DNA of 64,000 nucleotides from Winogradskyella sp. (lineage in GTDB: Bacteria > Bacteroidota > Bacteroidia > Flavobacteriales > Flavobacteriaceae), in NCBI RefSeq assembly GCF_028289625.1, contig NZ_JANQOM010000011.1, positions 27,923 through 91,922 on the forward strand, written 5' to 3'. How positions within the stretch are numbered: the first letter of the stretch is position 1; each line of letters starts with the position of its first letter. A model generated the notes under the pieces. That model was not told the DNA's origin. It searched no databases and saw only the letters and a list, made by a program, of their open reading frames with translations. Positions 45,555-55,000 of this stretch are shown here, piece by piece. The position numbers and the translations under genes were made by a program.

Positions 45555-46682
45555 TTAAGCCATAACCACCACTCTGTAGGCATCAGTGGATGGTGCTGTG
45601 GCAAATGTTAAAGAAACCGTATTAGTATCTACAACAGTAATCGTGCAATCTTTTACGGTTTTTGTGACTGCGTCCCTAACTTGAATGATGACGTCTTCCG
45701 AGCCAAGATTGTGGCTAACATTGATTGTCGTTGCTACACCATCACCAATATTTGAAGAGAACTTGCCAACACTATTGGCCTGAACCCATTCTTTTGTTGG
45801 TAACACCTTAGCGTTTGCAGCATCTATTTGGGAAATGGTAACATCATTTTCAATAGAGCCTTTGAAGTATGATGGTAAATCTACTAGCGAATTTATGGCC
45901 TTCATACTAGCATTGGGCAGTTGAACCCCTGTGTTTAATTTTAAGTATTCGCCAGAACCTATTGTTCCTTGAGATTGGTTGATGTTAATCATAACACCTG
46001 TCCAATTATTGACAGCACCCTCATTAAGTTCGAAGTCAAAATACCCTCCGTAAACATTCTCAGTGTTTAAATTAGCGTTATCATGAATCACTTTGCCCCT
46101 TACCCCTAAAGCGTGGGATACCGTACCTGTTCCACCATAATCCTCTACCCTTACATAATTTTCTGACCCACTCAATAAACTTATTGTGCCAGAACCTGTA
46201 TTTCTGTAAGAAGCTTCGTTATATAGCCCGACTAATTGGTCTGGTGTACCAGAGTTTAACGTTCTTGCTCTACTATAACCCCCAAAGACCTCTTTTATGT
46301 TATCTGGCGCATCGTGAGTTATGAGGTTGTTAACACCGTACAAATATTCGTTAGGCCCTGATTTTGTCTTGGTAATAGCGTTATAAATTGAAAATACATT
46401 GCCATTGTTTTCATCGGTGTAGTTAATGTTTAAATTACCATTGAACGGGTTACTTGGTGTATCGCCATCCGTTATGGTTAAGTTACCACCAACAAGTTCA
46501 ATATCATTTGTAGTGCGATTACCTTCATCGGTAATTTGCTGCAAATCTTTAGACTCTACTTGATTTTCAGAAATCACCTCATCTTTATGCCAAAAAGAAT
46601 CCCATGTATCATAATACTCCTCTTGTTTGGGTTTATCTCCAGTTTGAAAGTAGCTTCTTATTGTGTCTTTACTTTGTTTCAT
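45555..46682 (-). CDS. tail-fibre-like structural protein, paralogue B
   Basis: A 375-residue protein starting MKQSKDTIRSYFQTGDKPKQ then DTWDSFWHKDEVI, the same module as the neighbour. I use the ATG at 46682 because the paralogue begins there; an earlier in-frame start at 46721 lies deep in the holin gene. The middle has beta-strands and Asn-rich loops; the C-terminal ~75 residues (GVATTINVSHNLGSEDVIIQVRD) look like a fibre tip domain seen in tail spikes. It overlaps the holin gene by 14 bp. Confidence 0.55.
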   Translation of the reverse strand: MKQSKDTIRSYFQTGDKPKQEEYYDTWDSFWHKDEVISENQVESKDLQQITDEGNRTTNDIELVGGNLTITDGDTPSNPFNGNLNINYTDENNGNVFSIYNAITKTKSGPNEYLYGVNNLITHDAPDNIKEVFGGYSRARTLNSGTPDQLVGLYNEASYRNTGSGTISLLSGSENYVRVEDYGGTGTVSHALGVRGKVIHDNANLNTENVYGGYFDFELNEGAVNNWTGVMININQSQGTIGSGEYLKLNTGVQLPNASMKAINSLVDLPSYFKGSIENDVTISQIDAANAKVLPTKEWVQANSVGKFSSNIGDGVATTINVSHNLGSEDVIIQVRDAVTKTVKDCTITVVDTNTVSLTFATAPSTDAYRVVVMA

Positions 46683-47118
46683 TTTTGTTTGTTTTATTAG
46701 ATTCCTTTTCTGTGTTCTCACCTTCGGTAAGGGTTTCTACAGTATCCTTTAGTGGTGTTAGCTTCATTACATTTATTAAAGCTTTAAAAGGATTAACACC
46801 ATAAATGGAATTGTAATTTTCTAAAATGGACTTGATTTCTGCTATGGCGATGAAGCCAGCTATGATTTTTAAAAATGGCACTTCGTCAACGATGTGCTTC
46901 TCCAAAAAATAAGCAGCTAAAATCACCAAATTGTAGATAAAGAATTTAGAAACCGTATGCGCTATACGCGATCCCCTTATAGGAATACGCTTTTTTAATG
47001 AGGCGTAAGATCCTGTAATAAAGTCTACAATGATCAAAAAGATAATGGTGACCATTACCGCATTAACAGGTGATAAAAGCGTAAGTAGCCAGAATACAAA
47101 TTTTATCAGTTTTTCCAT
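46669..47118 (-). CDS. phage-type holin
   Basis: A 149-residue protein with three or four hydrophobic segments (about 8-30, 48-70, 78-98), a positively charged loop (SLKKRIPIRGSR) and a polar, acidic C-terminus (VETLTEGENTEKES). This is the layout of phage holin family proteins found next to endolysins. It would make a pore that lets the neighbouring hydrolase reach the cell wall. It overlaps the endolysin gene by 13 bp and paralogue B by 14 bp, a compact lysis cassette. Confidence 0.75.
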   Translation of the reverse strand: MEKLIKFVFWLLTLLSPVNAVMVTIIFLIIVDFITGSYASLKKRIPIRGSRIAHTVSKFFIYNLVILAAYFLEKHIVDEVPFLKIIAGFIAIAEIKSILENYNSIYGVNPFKALINVMKLTPLKDTVETLTEGENTEKESNKTNKNETK

Positions 47119-47540
47119 AGTTTATTTAGTTTTTTATAGTCTAATACTCTGTTTTTGGGGTATGCTTTTATACATACCTTGTTGCCTTGATTACCTCCAA
47201 GTACATAGACATAGCCTTTGGTTGCTTTGATAAAAAATGCGACATGGCCTTTCCAGCTCAATGGAGATTCTCGCCAAAAGACAACGATATCTCCAACCTC
47301 CGGATTCACCACAGACTCACCAATGCTGAGCCAGCTTCTAGCATTGAGCTTACCCGAGTATTCGTAACCCGATGTCTTTGCCACCCAATTCGCAAAAGCA
47401 CTGCACCAGGCGGTTTCGTCTTTTAATTTTTCACCATCAAACCCCAGATCATTAAAGTATTTTAATATTCTTCGGTTGTCTTTGGAGCCAACAATTTCCT
47501 TAACGCCATACTCCGACAGCGCTTTATTGATTAAATGCAT
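47106..47540 (-). CDS. NlpC/P60-like (TIGR02594-type) endolysin
   Basis: A 144-residue cysteine hydrolase. DETAWCSAFANWVAKTSGY carries the catalytic Cys (Cys46), and VGDIVVFWRESPLSWKGHVAFFI the catalytic His (His99 region), the typical TIGR02594/CHAP-like order of a cell-wall peptidase. There is no signal peptide, consistent with holin-dependent export. It leads the cassette; the promoter must lie in the long gap upstream. Confidence 0.8.
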   Translation of the reverse strand: MHLINKALSEYGVKEIVGSKDNRRILKYFNDLGFDGEKLKDETAWCSAFANWVAKTSGYEYSGKLNARSWLSIGESVVNPEVGDIVVFWRESPLSWKGHVAFFIKATKGYVYVLGGNQGNKVCIKAYPKNRVLDYKKLNKLWKN

Positions 47541-47947
47541 TGATCTAAAATTTTTTGATTAATTGCAACTACACGATGTAATTGCATTTAGAACATGTAT
47601 TTGTTATAAAAAAGGAAACCACTTTAAAAATTAACGCGTATGGTAACCCTCGATTACAACATATTACACATATGTTTAGTTTTGTATTTTTAAGTAGACC
47701 AAACCTTAACCAAAGATTACTTTAGTATTGTTTTCTTAACCAGAATGAGGATTAACCTAGGTTATGAGTTTCTACTTAACACGAATTTTTATGTATCTAA
47801 CGGTAAACGTTGTTAGAAAAGCGAATACAAATATAAACATATTACAAACAACATACAAACATTTTACATATTAAATATGTTAAATTTTGTAATTTGTTTT
47901 AACGTCGAAATGTTAAAGCTACTTAGTTGAAAGCCTTTAATAAAATT
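47541..47947. promoter_or_regulatory. AT-rich regulatory gap with dyads upstream of the lysis cassette
   Basis: About 400 bp without a gene. It holds two dyads built on the same half-site: ACATAT-N5-ATATGT within 47658-47676 and ACATAT-N3-ATATGT within 47866-47880. Several TTACA-type half copies lie between. They could be operators for the lysis cassette, but a minus-strand TAnnTTTG box is not evident. Confidence 0.4.
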
Positions 47948-48067
47948 CGTCAATTCGAGTAAATTTTACGAGTCAAAATAAGTGAAATTTGTATCGAGAA
48001 TTAGAAATTTATCTTAGAATTAGTTCTAGATATAATTTTTCGTTCCTCAAAATCACTCGAACTGACA
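47948..48067. repeat. palindromic intergenic repeat element, copy 2
   Basis: An imperfect inverted repeat of about 120 bp with outer arms CGTCAATTCGAGT (47948-47960) and CACTCGAACTGACA (48054-48067) and inner arms GTATCGAGAA (47991-48000) and TTCTAGATAT (48024-48033). Its right arm shares 21 identical nucleotides with the element at 566-673, and like that copy it stops 11-12 nt from the stop codon of a minus-strand gene. Confidence 0.7.
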
Positions 48068-48078
48068 TTTGATTACTT

Positions 48079-48579
48079 TTAATCGCCCTTAGTCTGCTGG
48101 TCTAAAAGCTTTAACATAGCGGGAATGCGATACGGCCCATGCAATAATTGCACCTTGGTCAAAACCTCCTGCTCGGAAATACCAACGCAAGACACATATA
48201 ATGGATTTTGGCTTTTACCCCGGTAAATTGGTGAGGACACTTGTTCTGTATTGTGAAACGCCTTTTTAGCAATCCCTATCACCGGAACCTTTTGATCTAA
48301 AGCTTGCCATAAATGGCCGCCTAAACCAAAGGTTTTGTTATTATCTACATAGACATGACCATCTACAATAATGGCTTCTAGGTTGTTAATATCTAGCTGT
48401 TGTAATAATTGCAGAATACAAGGCAACTCTCGTTTATAAAACTGACCCGGCTCATAGTCTGCAACACCGTTGATAGTATCTGCAATAATCTGTTGGGAAG
48501 TGTCATCTGCCCAATCAAATAAGACACCAACAGCTTTAGCATAAGTGGCTTTATAATAGACGTCTATGGCAATTAGCAT
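48079..48579 (-). CDS. endonuclease V-like protein (short form)
   Basis: A 166-residue protein with endonuclease V motifs: AIDVYYK with the first metal Asp (Asp6), YEPGQFYKRELP with the catalytic Glu, IIVDGHVYVDNNKTFGLGGHLW with the second Asp, then VPVIGIAKKAFH and NPLYVSCVGIS. It is about 50 residues shorter than bacterial Nfi, mostly at the N-terminus and C-terminus. Endonuclease V nicks DNA near deaminated bases (or inosine RNA). It lies between the toxin module and the lysis cassette, after a terminator, but need not belong to either. Confidence 0.72.
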   Translation of the reverse strand: MLIAIDVYYKATYAKAVGVLFDWADDTSQQIIADTINGVADYEPGQFYKRELPCILQLLQQLDINNLEAIIVDGHVYVDNNKTFGLGGHLWQALDQKVPVIGIAKKAFHNTEQVSSPIYRGKSQNPLYVSCVGISEQEVLTKVQLLHGPYRIPAMLKLLDQQTKGD

Positions 48580-48604
48580 AAGTTTTATTTATTGATTAAA
48601 ATAC

Positions 48605-48634
48605 AAAAAACCACAGCATAATACTATGGTTTTA
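48605..48634 (-). terminator. terminator after the toxin-immunity pair
   Basis: On the minus strand ACCATAG and CTGTGGT pair (one G-U) across a short loop and are followed by six T. It lies about 45 bp past the SUKH gene stop. Confidence 0.7.
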
Positions 48635-48677
48635 TTTTGCTTTATTATCGCTCGTAATATACGAACACCAGTCAGGT

Positions 48678-49094
48678 TTAGTAAGAATTCTCTAGAGACA
48701 AACCGTTTACAAACTCCGTAAAAGAATCTGCCAAAAACTCTGGATTAGTATCGCCCATATCCATAGGTACGTAATAAACTTTACCATAGTTTTCCCCATC
48801 ATTTAAATCCATACATATTTGGTTCCCTCCTGGGTCGTAAGCAAATGGTAGATAATTTATTGGTAAAATGTCCTTTAGTGACTTAATGACATCTTCCAGG
48901 GTTCGTCTTCCATTTTTAATCGGATTGAAATGAGCTACACTTACTCCTTTAAAGTATTCTTTTTCTGGTGCCCCACCATTAAATTGAAGCATATGCGCTT
49001 TATATGTTTCGGGTAAAGAGAGTTCAAGTTCTTGCTCGAATGCTATTAAATCTTCGCTTTTGATTTTTTCTTTTGTTAAGTTAAAATTAATCAT
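48678..49094 (-). CDS. SMI1/KNR4 (SUKH) family immunity protein
   Basis: A 138-residue protein of the SUKH superfamily: FEQELELSLPETYKAHMLQFNGGAP, the FKGVSVAHFNP segment, NYLPFAYDPGGNQICMDL and the C-terminal DSFTEFVNGL are typical. SUKH proteins neutralise nuclease and other toxins in polymorphic toxin systems. Its ATG overlaps the toxin stop by 4 bp (ATGA), so toxin and antidote are co-translated. I reject a longer frame from 49199 that lies entirely inside the toxin gene. Confidence 0.85.
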   Translation of the reverse strand: MINFNLTKEKIKSEDLIAFEQELELSLPETYKAHMLQFNGGAPEKEYFKGVSVAHFNPIKNGRRTLEDVIKSLKDILPINYLPFAYDPGGNQICMDLNDGENYGKVYYVPMDMGDTNPEFLADSFTEFVNGLSLENSY

Positions 49095-49858
49095 GATAAA
49101 TATTTTGTTAATGGTATTGTAAAAACTGATTGACCTGCCGAACCAAAATGTGTATAAGTAGCTTCGTGAGCTTCTCTTAAAACCAATTGCATTGTACACC
49201 CTAAGTTTTCATCCAAATCATCTAGATGATGCCAAGTATAATCTTCTAAAATCGAATCTCGTGTTTTTTTATTGGTTACACCTATTTGTTTAAAGGCTTC
49301 TTTAAAATCTAAATCCCTACTCCCTTTTATTTGAATTTTTACTACACTTTTGTCATTATAAAGATATTTTGTTCCTTCAAAATCTGGAGAGGTGCCATTT
49401 TTACTTATTGGTACATCGTACCCTTTTTCTTTAGCATTTTTAGGGTTATATTTATCTTTCCTGCTTTTTAGGTTTTTGTTAACCCTATCAATTATAACTC
49501 TCCTTTCTTGTTTCTTCTTTTTTGTAAACTTAATGAAACTTTCATAATCTTTCTTGCTTGTTCTGAAAATGGTTTCACCCGCATCATCTAAAAAATCGAT
49601 GTTTGTTTTGAGAACCTTTTTGGTGTAATTTCCTTTAGCAATCTGTATAAAATTGTTTTCATAAGCTAAACTCTTAATCAACTCATCCAAATATCTTGCC
49701 AAAGCCTCTTCTTCAGATAAACCTGGATATTTTTGATTTGCAGCATCTTGATAATCATTCATTTTTTTCGGTACATCTCCTTTTTTGACACCAGACTCTA
49801 TCACATTACCTTTGCCATCTACTAAATTGTTGTTTTTATTATCATATATCATACACAT
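49091..49858 (-). CDS. WHH-nuclease polymorphic toxin (separate effector ORF)
   Basis: A 255-residue protein whose last ~100 residues carry a WHH (HNH/Endo VII superfamily) nuclease domain: TSPDFEGTKYLY, ITG-like KIQIKGSRDLDF, then YTWHHLDDLDENLGCTMQLV (W209 H210 H211) and HEATYTHFGSAG (H231, H237). Upstream is a lysine-rich linker (about 100-145). It is followed at once by its SUKH antidote. The start is uncertain: ATG 49858 is used, with a TTG at 49867 that overlaps the preceding stop and an ATG at 49852 as alternatives. It has no trafficking domain of its own, unlike most polymorphic toxins. Confidence 0.75.
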   Translation of the reverse strand: MCMIYDNKNNNLVDGKGNVIESGVKKGDVPKKMNDYQDAANQKYPGLSEEEALARYLDELIKSLAYENNFIQIAKGNYTKKVLKTNIDFLDDAGETIFRTSKKDYESFIKFTKKKKQERRVIIDRVNKNLKSRKDKYNPKNAKEKGYDVPISKNGTSPDFEGTKYLYNDKSVVKIQIKGSRDLDFKEAFKQIGVTNKKTRDSILEDYTWHHLDDLDENLGCTMQLVLREAHEATYTHFGSAGQSVFTIPLTKYLS

Positions 49859-49863
49859 AGCAA

Positions 49864-51876
49864 TCAAGTTTTAATTGGACAAAAAGTGAATGCTTCCGTA
49901 ACTTCATCATACTTTGTAGGACCTAAGCCAAATCGCTTAAACTTACTTCTAGTAGAAGGACTAAATACTTTTTTATATGCCTCTTCTAATAGCTGATTTG
50001 CAGTTTTAAATAGCTTAACAAACCAAGCAATAAAGCCATCAATTAGTTTCTTTACATTAAGCTTGCGTAAGTATTTAAATAAGGCAATAAGGCCATCCAC
50101 TAAGGAAACGGGTGCTTTGCCTATGGTTTTTATACCTGCTTTTCCTAACTTAAAGAGTTGTTGAAAAGATTCTGCCGATAGTTTTAGTGCTGTACCAATA
50201 GTTTTTGCACCTCCAGTAGCTATACCTGTAATCACCTCTTCAATAAGAAAACCAACAGCAAAGCCTAATCCGTACCCAATATTGTCTACTCTTGCACTCA
50301 GATACTTTGCAGCATCCACAGATTTATCAGCTACAGCAACTGTAAAAGCACGGTTAAGCGACAATACTTGTTCTGGATTGGAAAAAATGGTAAGGGCTAG
50401 AGCGCCCATTTGTACAAAACCATTGAACAAAGCTTCTAGGTTTTTTAAGGAAAATAGTTTACCAAAGGTTTGTGTTAATTCTTCAAAAACTTCTAAAACA
50501 GAGGATAGTGAAGTGGATACTTTGTTCTTACTTCTACGCTCCTTATCTTCTCGTCTAGTTTCATATGGATATTTTAAAATAGCTCCTATCAAGCTTAAAA
50601 TACCTCCCACAGCTTTTACCAGACTATTGATGATACCTATTAATAAAGCATTGCCAAAAATAAACGTGTTTTTCGATGTAAAAGTTTCTTTAAAAACAAC
50701 GTATAACTCTCTCAACTTGCCTAAGAGGGTTTTAATAAAACCAAAGTGTTTTTTAAATAACTTTGAAAAGCTATTGTCCTCTGAACTAACGCTAAAAAAT
50801 TTATTAACCTTTGCTTCTATGGCTTTAATAAAAACCTCAAAAGTGTCTTCTTTTTTAGTGTTCTCTTTCTCTTTAGCATCAAGATGGTCTAATAAGACAT
50901 CAAAGCCTTGTAGTACTGGGCTAAAGTCTTTTGCTCTGTCTCCATTTTCATTATAGTAATTCCAACGCTTATCATCAAAAACAAACTCTGTGGAAATGGC
51001 ATCTCCTAATTCCTTAACAACATAACCTACCCCGTATAAAATAGCATTATTTACTGTTATCGGTACGTCTATTATATCAGTTAACCACTGAAATACACTT
51101 CCTTCTTTTTGCTCTTTAACAAACTCTAAGTGGTTTTTAAAAACACTTTTTATCCGAGATTCTATTTCACTAACATTGGCAACGACTCCAAAGCGCTCTG
51201 CCAAATGAGCAATGGCATTTGTAGGTAATACAGTTTCAAAGCTAATATTTGATCCTGTGTAAACTCTTACTATAGATGTTGAGCCACGAAAGCCGTCATT
51301 CTCTATAAAAAAGATCACTTCGTTCGAGAGTGTTTCCTCAATGGCATTATACGCCTTGTTGAGTTTATTACCATCTGTTGAGAAGAAAAAGAACAACTTA
51401 AGATCTTTATTTTCTAAAAGCTCGCTAAGTTTATTTTCCGTATTTAAAAACTGTTTTAGACTTGGAACTTTAGGGCTAGAACTCCCAGTAATTAAAACTT
51501 CATCTAAACTATTTGGGTTTTCATACTTTATATAAAATTTACTGTCTAAACCATAGATTTGGTATGTACCTTCAGCACCAATAACAAAATTGTTATTTCC
51601 TAAATCTGTCAGATAATTGTTTGGCAAAAGATAATCTTCTACATATAAAACACTTTCTGAGCGAATAGGTTCATAAAGCGCATAGATATTATCAGCAGTT
51701 TGAAAGACTTCTGCATAAATAAATTCTCCTTGTATAGAACTTAGGGGTGTAATCTGTTCACTTTCATCAGTTTCGTAGTCATCAGAAAAGATATGTTTAT
51801 CATTGAAAACAATAACGTTAGGTATGGGTTGATATTTAAACCTAAAGTTATCCATTCCATATTCATATGCGTTCAT
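49864..51876 (-). CDS. 670-aa unrecognised protein, probable toxin carrier/pretoxin part
   Basis: No family recognised. No signal peptide. The first ~280 residues are mixed beta (VIVFNDKHIFSDD, EGTYQIYGLDSKFYIKYENP); the rest is helical with hydrophobic stretches near 420-440 (GNALLIGIINSLVKAVGGIL), 490-500 and 545-620 (GFAVGFLIEEVITGIATGG) that look like amphipathic or membrane-seeking segments. The toxin gene begins just past its stop. In many polymorphic toxins a carrier and a pretoxin region precede the nuclease in one chain; here they seem split. A pore-forming or delivery role is conjecture. Confidence 0.45.
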   Translation of the reverse strand: MNAYEYGMDNFRFKYQPIPNVIVFNDKHIFSDDYETDESEQITPLSSIQGEFIYAEVFQTADNIYALYEPIRSESVLYVEDYLLPNNYLTDLGNNNFVIGAEGTYQIYGLDSKFYIKYENPNSLDEVLITGSSSPKVPSLKQFLNTENKLSELLENKDLKLFFFFSTDGNKLNKAYNAIEETLSNEVIFFIENDGFRGSTSIVRVYTGSNISFETVLPTNAIAHLAERFGVVANVSEIESRIKSVFKNHLEFVKEQKEGSVFQWLTDIIDVPITVNNAILYGVGYVVKELGDAISTEFVFDDKRWNYYNENGDRAKDFSPVLQGFDVLLDHLDAKEKENTKKEDTFEVFIKAIEAKVNKFFSVSSEDNSFSKLFKKHFGFIKTLLGKLRELYVVFKETFTSKNTFIFGNALLIGIINSLVKAVGGILSLIGAILKYPYETRREDKERRSKNKVSTSLSSVLEVFEELTQTFGKLFSLKNLEALFNGFVQMGALALTIFSNPEQVLSLNRAFTVAVADKSVDAAKYLSARVDNIGYGLGFAVGFLIEEVITGIATGGAKTIGTALKLSAESFQQLFKLGKAGIKTIGKAPVSLVDGLIALFKYLRKLNVKKLIDGFIAWFVKLFKTANQLLEEAYKKVFSPSTRSKFKRFGLGPTKYDEVTEAFTFCPIKT

Positions 51877-52009
51877 ATTTTATTTTTTAATCATTATACA
51901 TTCGTTTAAAAGCACCATCACACACCTTACCCCTTGCCACCTCATCAAAAGCGGCAAGGCAATAAATGGATAAGTAAAAAATAAGGTGTAAATATGGTAC
52001 TTGTAGTTT
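51877..52009. promoter_or_regulatory. structured gap between the 1233-aa and 670-aa genes
   Basis: Two nested inverted repeats: CACCTTA (51923-51929) with TAAGGTG (51982-51988), and inside it CCTTGCC (51932-51938) with GGCAAGG (51953-51959). No T run follows on the minus strand, so it is a poor terminator; it may be an RNA structure limiting expression of the downstream genes. Confidence 0.45.
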
Positions 52010-55000
52010 CTATTGTACCGTTATGGGGTCGCTAACATAGTCAGAGCCTACGCCATCCGGGCCACCAATAAGATTAGTACTTGGCTTAATTGGATTAGTC
52101 CCTTCAGGATCACACTCTGTGTTACAAGGCAAGCCTTGGACATCTAGCCCTATACTATCTGCCTGTAAAATGGTCAATGCCGTTGGCAAGCGGGTTTCCC
52201 AAGTACCTTCCACTATTCCATCTACAGTTTGCATTTCCTCGGCTATAGATACGTAAAGGTCGTCGTCTTGGTCAACAACAAGACCTTGACCGTTCCAAGT
52301 CTCTCCAGTAGTCATATACCAGTTTACGGCATCTTCAAACCCTGGTCGTACAGGAACTACCGTACGTGCCATCCCAGACTGTAAGAAGGCCTGGAATAAT
52401 GGATCTGCCACATCCTGAGATTGGAAGAGTCTTTCCCAGTCTCCTTGGTTGGCATAGAAATACGGATAGAACACATAGGCCATAATATCCCAATCAAAGG
52501 CTTGCTCAAAGAACTTCACCGTAGAGGCATGGGTTTGGAAAGCTTCCGTTTTTATAACCTTAGGGATCTCTGTAATCTCGTTAACTTCATAATTGTTTTT
52601 AGAAACTTTATTTTGGTCTATCAATAGCTCAATGGCTACACGCTTTAACTCCCTAAGCATAATGCTTTGGTTCTGCAATGGATTAAAGGTTAGCTTTTCT
52701 GCTTCAGGCGTTAAGCCTTCATTGGCTTCTTTTTCGCGGATAGCATCGTTATACTCTTGTACTCTGTCATAGTAGGCTTCCATGATAGCGTTATAAGTTT
52801 CGTTTTGCCATTGTTCAAAAGCTTCATCTTTCAAAGCACAAAAAGCAATAATATTAATAGATGTTGCATCTAAGTCATAACCATAAACAGAGAAGCTCAA
52901 TTCTTCTTCAAATCTATATGCGTCTAAATCCACAAAAACATTAGGATTTAGTTTATCGTTAGTAGTAAAATGCACTTTCTCATCACCAATTACAGCGTAG
53001 GCTCTAGCGTGATTACTCCCCCCTTCGTGATCGACCATTAAATGTACCTCTGCGGACTTACAATAATAATTATCTGGAATAGAAATTGCTTCAAAAGTAA
53101 CATCTTCACCAGGGTTTGAAGGAAAACTATAAGCAGCCCACTCTTGTGCTGCTGGTTTAATAGAATAACTCTTATTTACAACTCTGTCGTCTACCAAAGG
53201 AGCATTAACTTCAGCATTATATTTCGCGGCAATTTTTTGATAATCTTTTTCAGACCCATTATCTTCTAAGCCCAAAATACTTGGGTCTGTTAATCCTAAT
53301 GTGATAGGATGTACTGGTAGTTCTGGTAAAATAACACCACTTTCTACTTGCCCAGTCGTATCTACTTCTTTCCAAACGACCTCTTGGAAAAACTTGGAAG
53401 GTTCTGGGATGGCAAACTCGTACATAAGGCGCTTGCCATAGTTAATCAGCGTATTCTTGTAAATCTTGTCCACCCAACGATAGACTCCCGTAACATGGTT
53501 TTCTCCTTTACGATTATCAAAACCATGTGAGTTGTTTTCTTCAAACTCTTTTAAGATACGAGACGTACGCTTGGTTTGTATTTTTTGTACAATACGTTCC
53601 ATGGCGCGCTCAGTGACTTCTTGCGCATAGGTTTGTGCTTGAGAATTAGAATCTGAAGTAGAACTTGAAGAAGCGTTGTCAAAATAAGCGCCGGCACTAA
53701 AATTTAAACCAAATTTTTCTCCACCAACACTTACATTTCCTCCATAACTCTGCGATTGGTCTTCATTAAGCACTGAAGCGACCTCACTTTGCATTTCGTT
53801 GCGCTCGGTAGTTGTACTATCTGTTAGGTTTTCACGTTCGCGTTCGTCTGTTTGTTCTGTGGTGAACTCAGAACTCGTTAAGCTTCGTGTAGAGCGTTCC
53901 TTATACTCACGCGCCATGACGTTTTCTATATGAGATACTTCGCCAGGCACATAACAGCAGACCTCTTGTTCTACACGTCTAAAATCTGCAATACCTAAGT
54001 TAGTTACACCATACCTTTTCAAGTTTTCAGAAGGTGGTATTTCCACAATCGTCTCTTCTTCACAGGCAAAATTCAATGCTACATTACCCACTAAGTCTTT
54101 TATTCCTTCTACTGGTCCAATTCTAATTATTTCGGAAAAACTCAACGTTTCACCATTGCTTAAAATTATGGTTCCCGATAACATAGGTAAACCCGCTGTA
54201 GGTCCTTTTTCGATTGGAGAAATGTCTCTAAACAACCCTATTTTGTAGCTTGAACCTAAAAAGCTACTGAAATAATCAGAACTATTGTATACGGTGCTGT
54301 CATTAGAAAATGTAACGCTATGGTCAAGGCTAACTATGGATACTGGTTCACCATGATTCATAAAACCTAACTTGAAAGTCCAGTCTCTATTACTGGTTCC
54401 AGCATTAGGTCTGGCCGTCGCAACAAGTTTAACTGTGTAACACGCTTCATTTCCTATATCCTCAGGGTTAATGCCCAAGGGGGCCATATCGCGTATATCA
54501 TCATTGTTTACACCACTATCAACAAGCTCTTTAACAAAAGCGTCTGTGTCACCAAAATTATTTAAAAACCCTACAAAAGGATCCTCAACGCGCATATTAA
54601 TACCACCCTTGAGTATGGATTTACTTGTTTTTGGTAATAATTGCTCTACTTTACTATCACAAGCTTTAGAAAGTTGCTTTACCTCTTTTAAAATAGTATC
54701 GTAGGTAGGCAAGGTTTCTAATTTGTTATCTGTAAGATACTTACTGCTTACTACTGATAATGCTCCTTGCAGGGTGTGGGCATCAATTTCTACAGCCTTT
54801 GTATAGGTGAATTTAGGTAATGCATCGTGAGTAAATTTCTCTACCTGAATATAAGCTTGGGTTTCTACATTCCATTGGTCTACCAATCGTACCGTTCCTG
54901 TAGTATCTATAATGGTATCGACATCCTTTTGATGATTGTCTAAAGCTGTTTTATAGTTTGCTGTCTCCTGATTTTTATACGCTTTTTGAAGTGCCTTTAA

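Noticed and set aside
49864..49870. A programmed -1 frameshift joining the 670-aa and toxin frames.
   Set aside because: No slippery heptamer is present at the join and the toxin frame has a TAA just upstream, so reading through would need a precise shift in a very short stretch.
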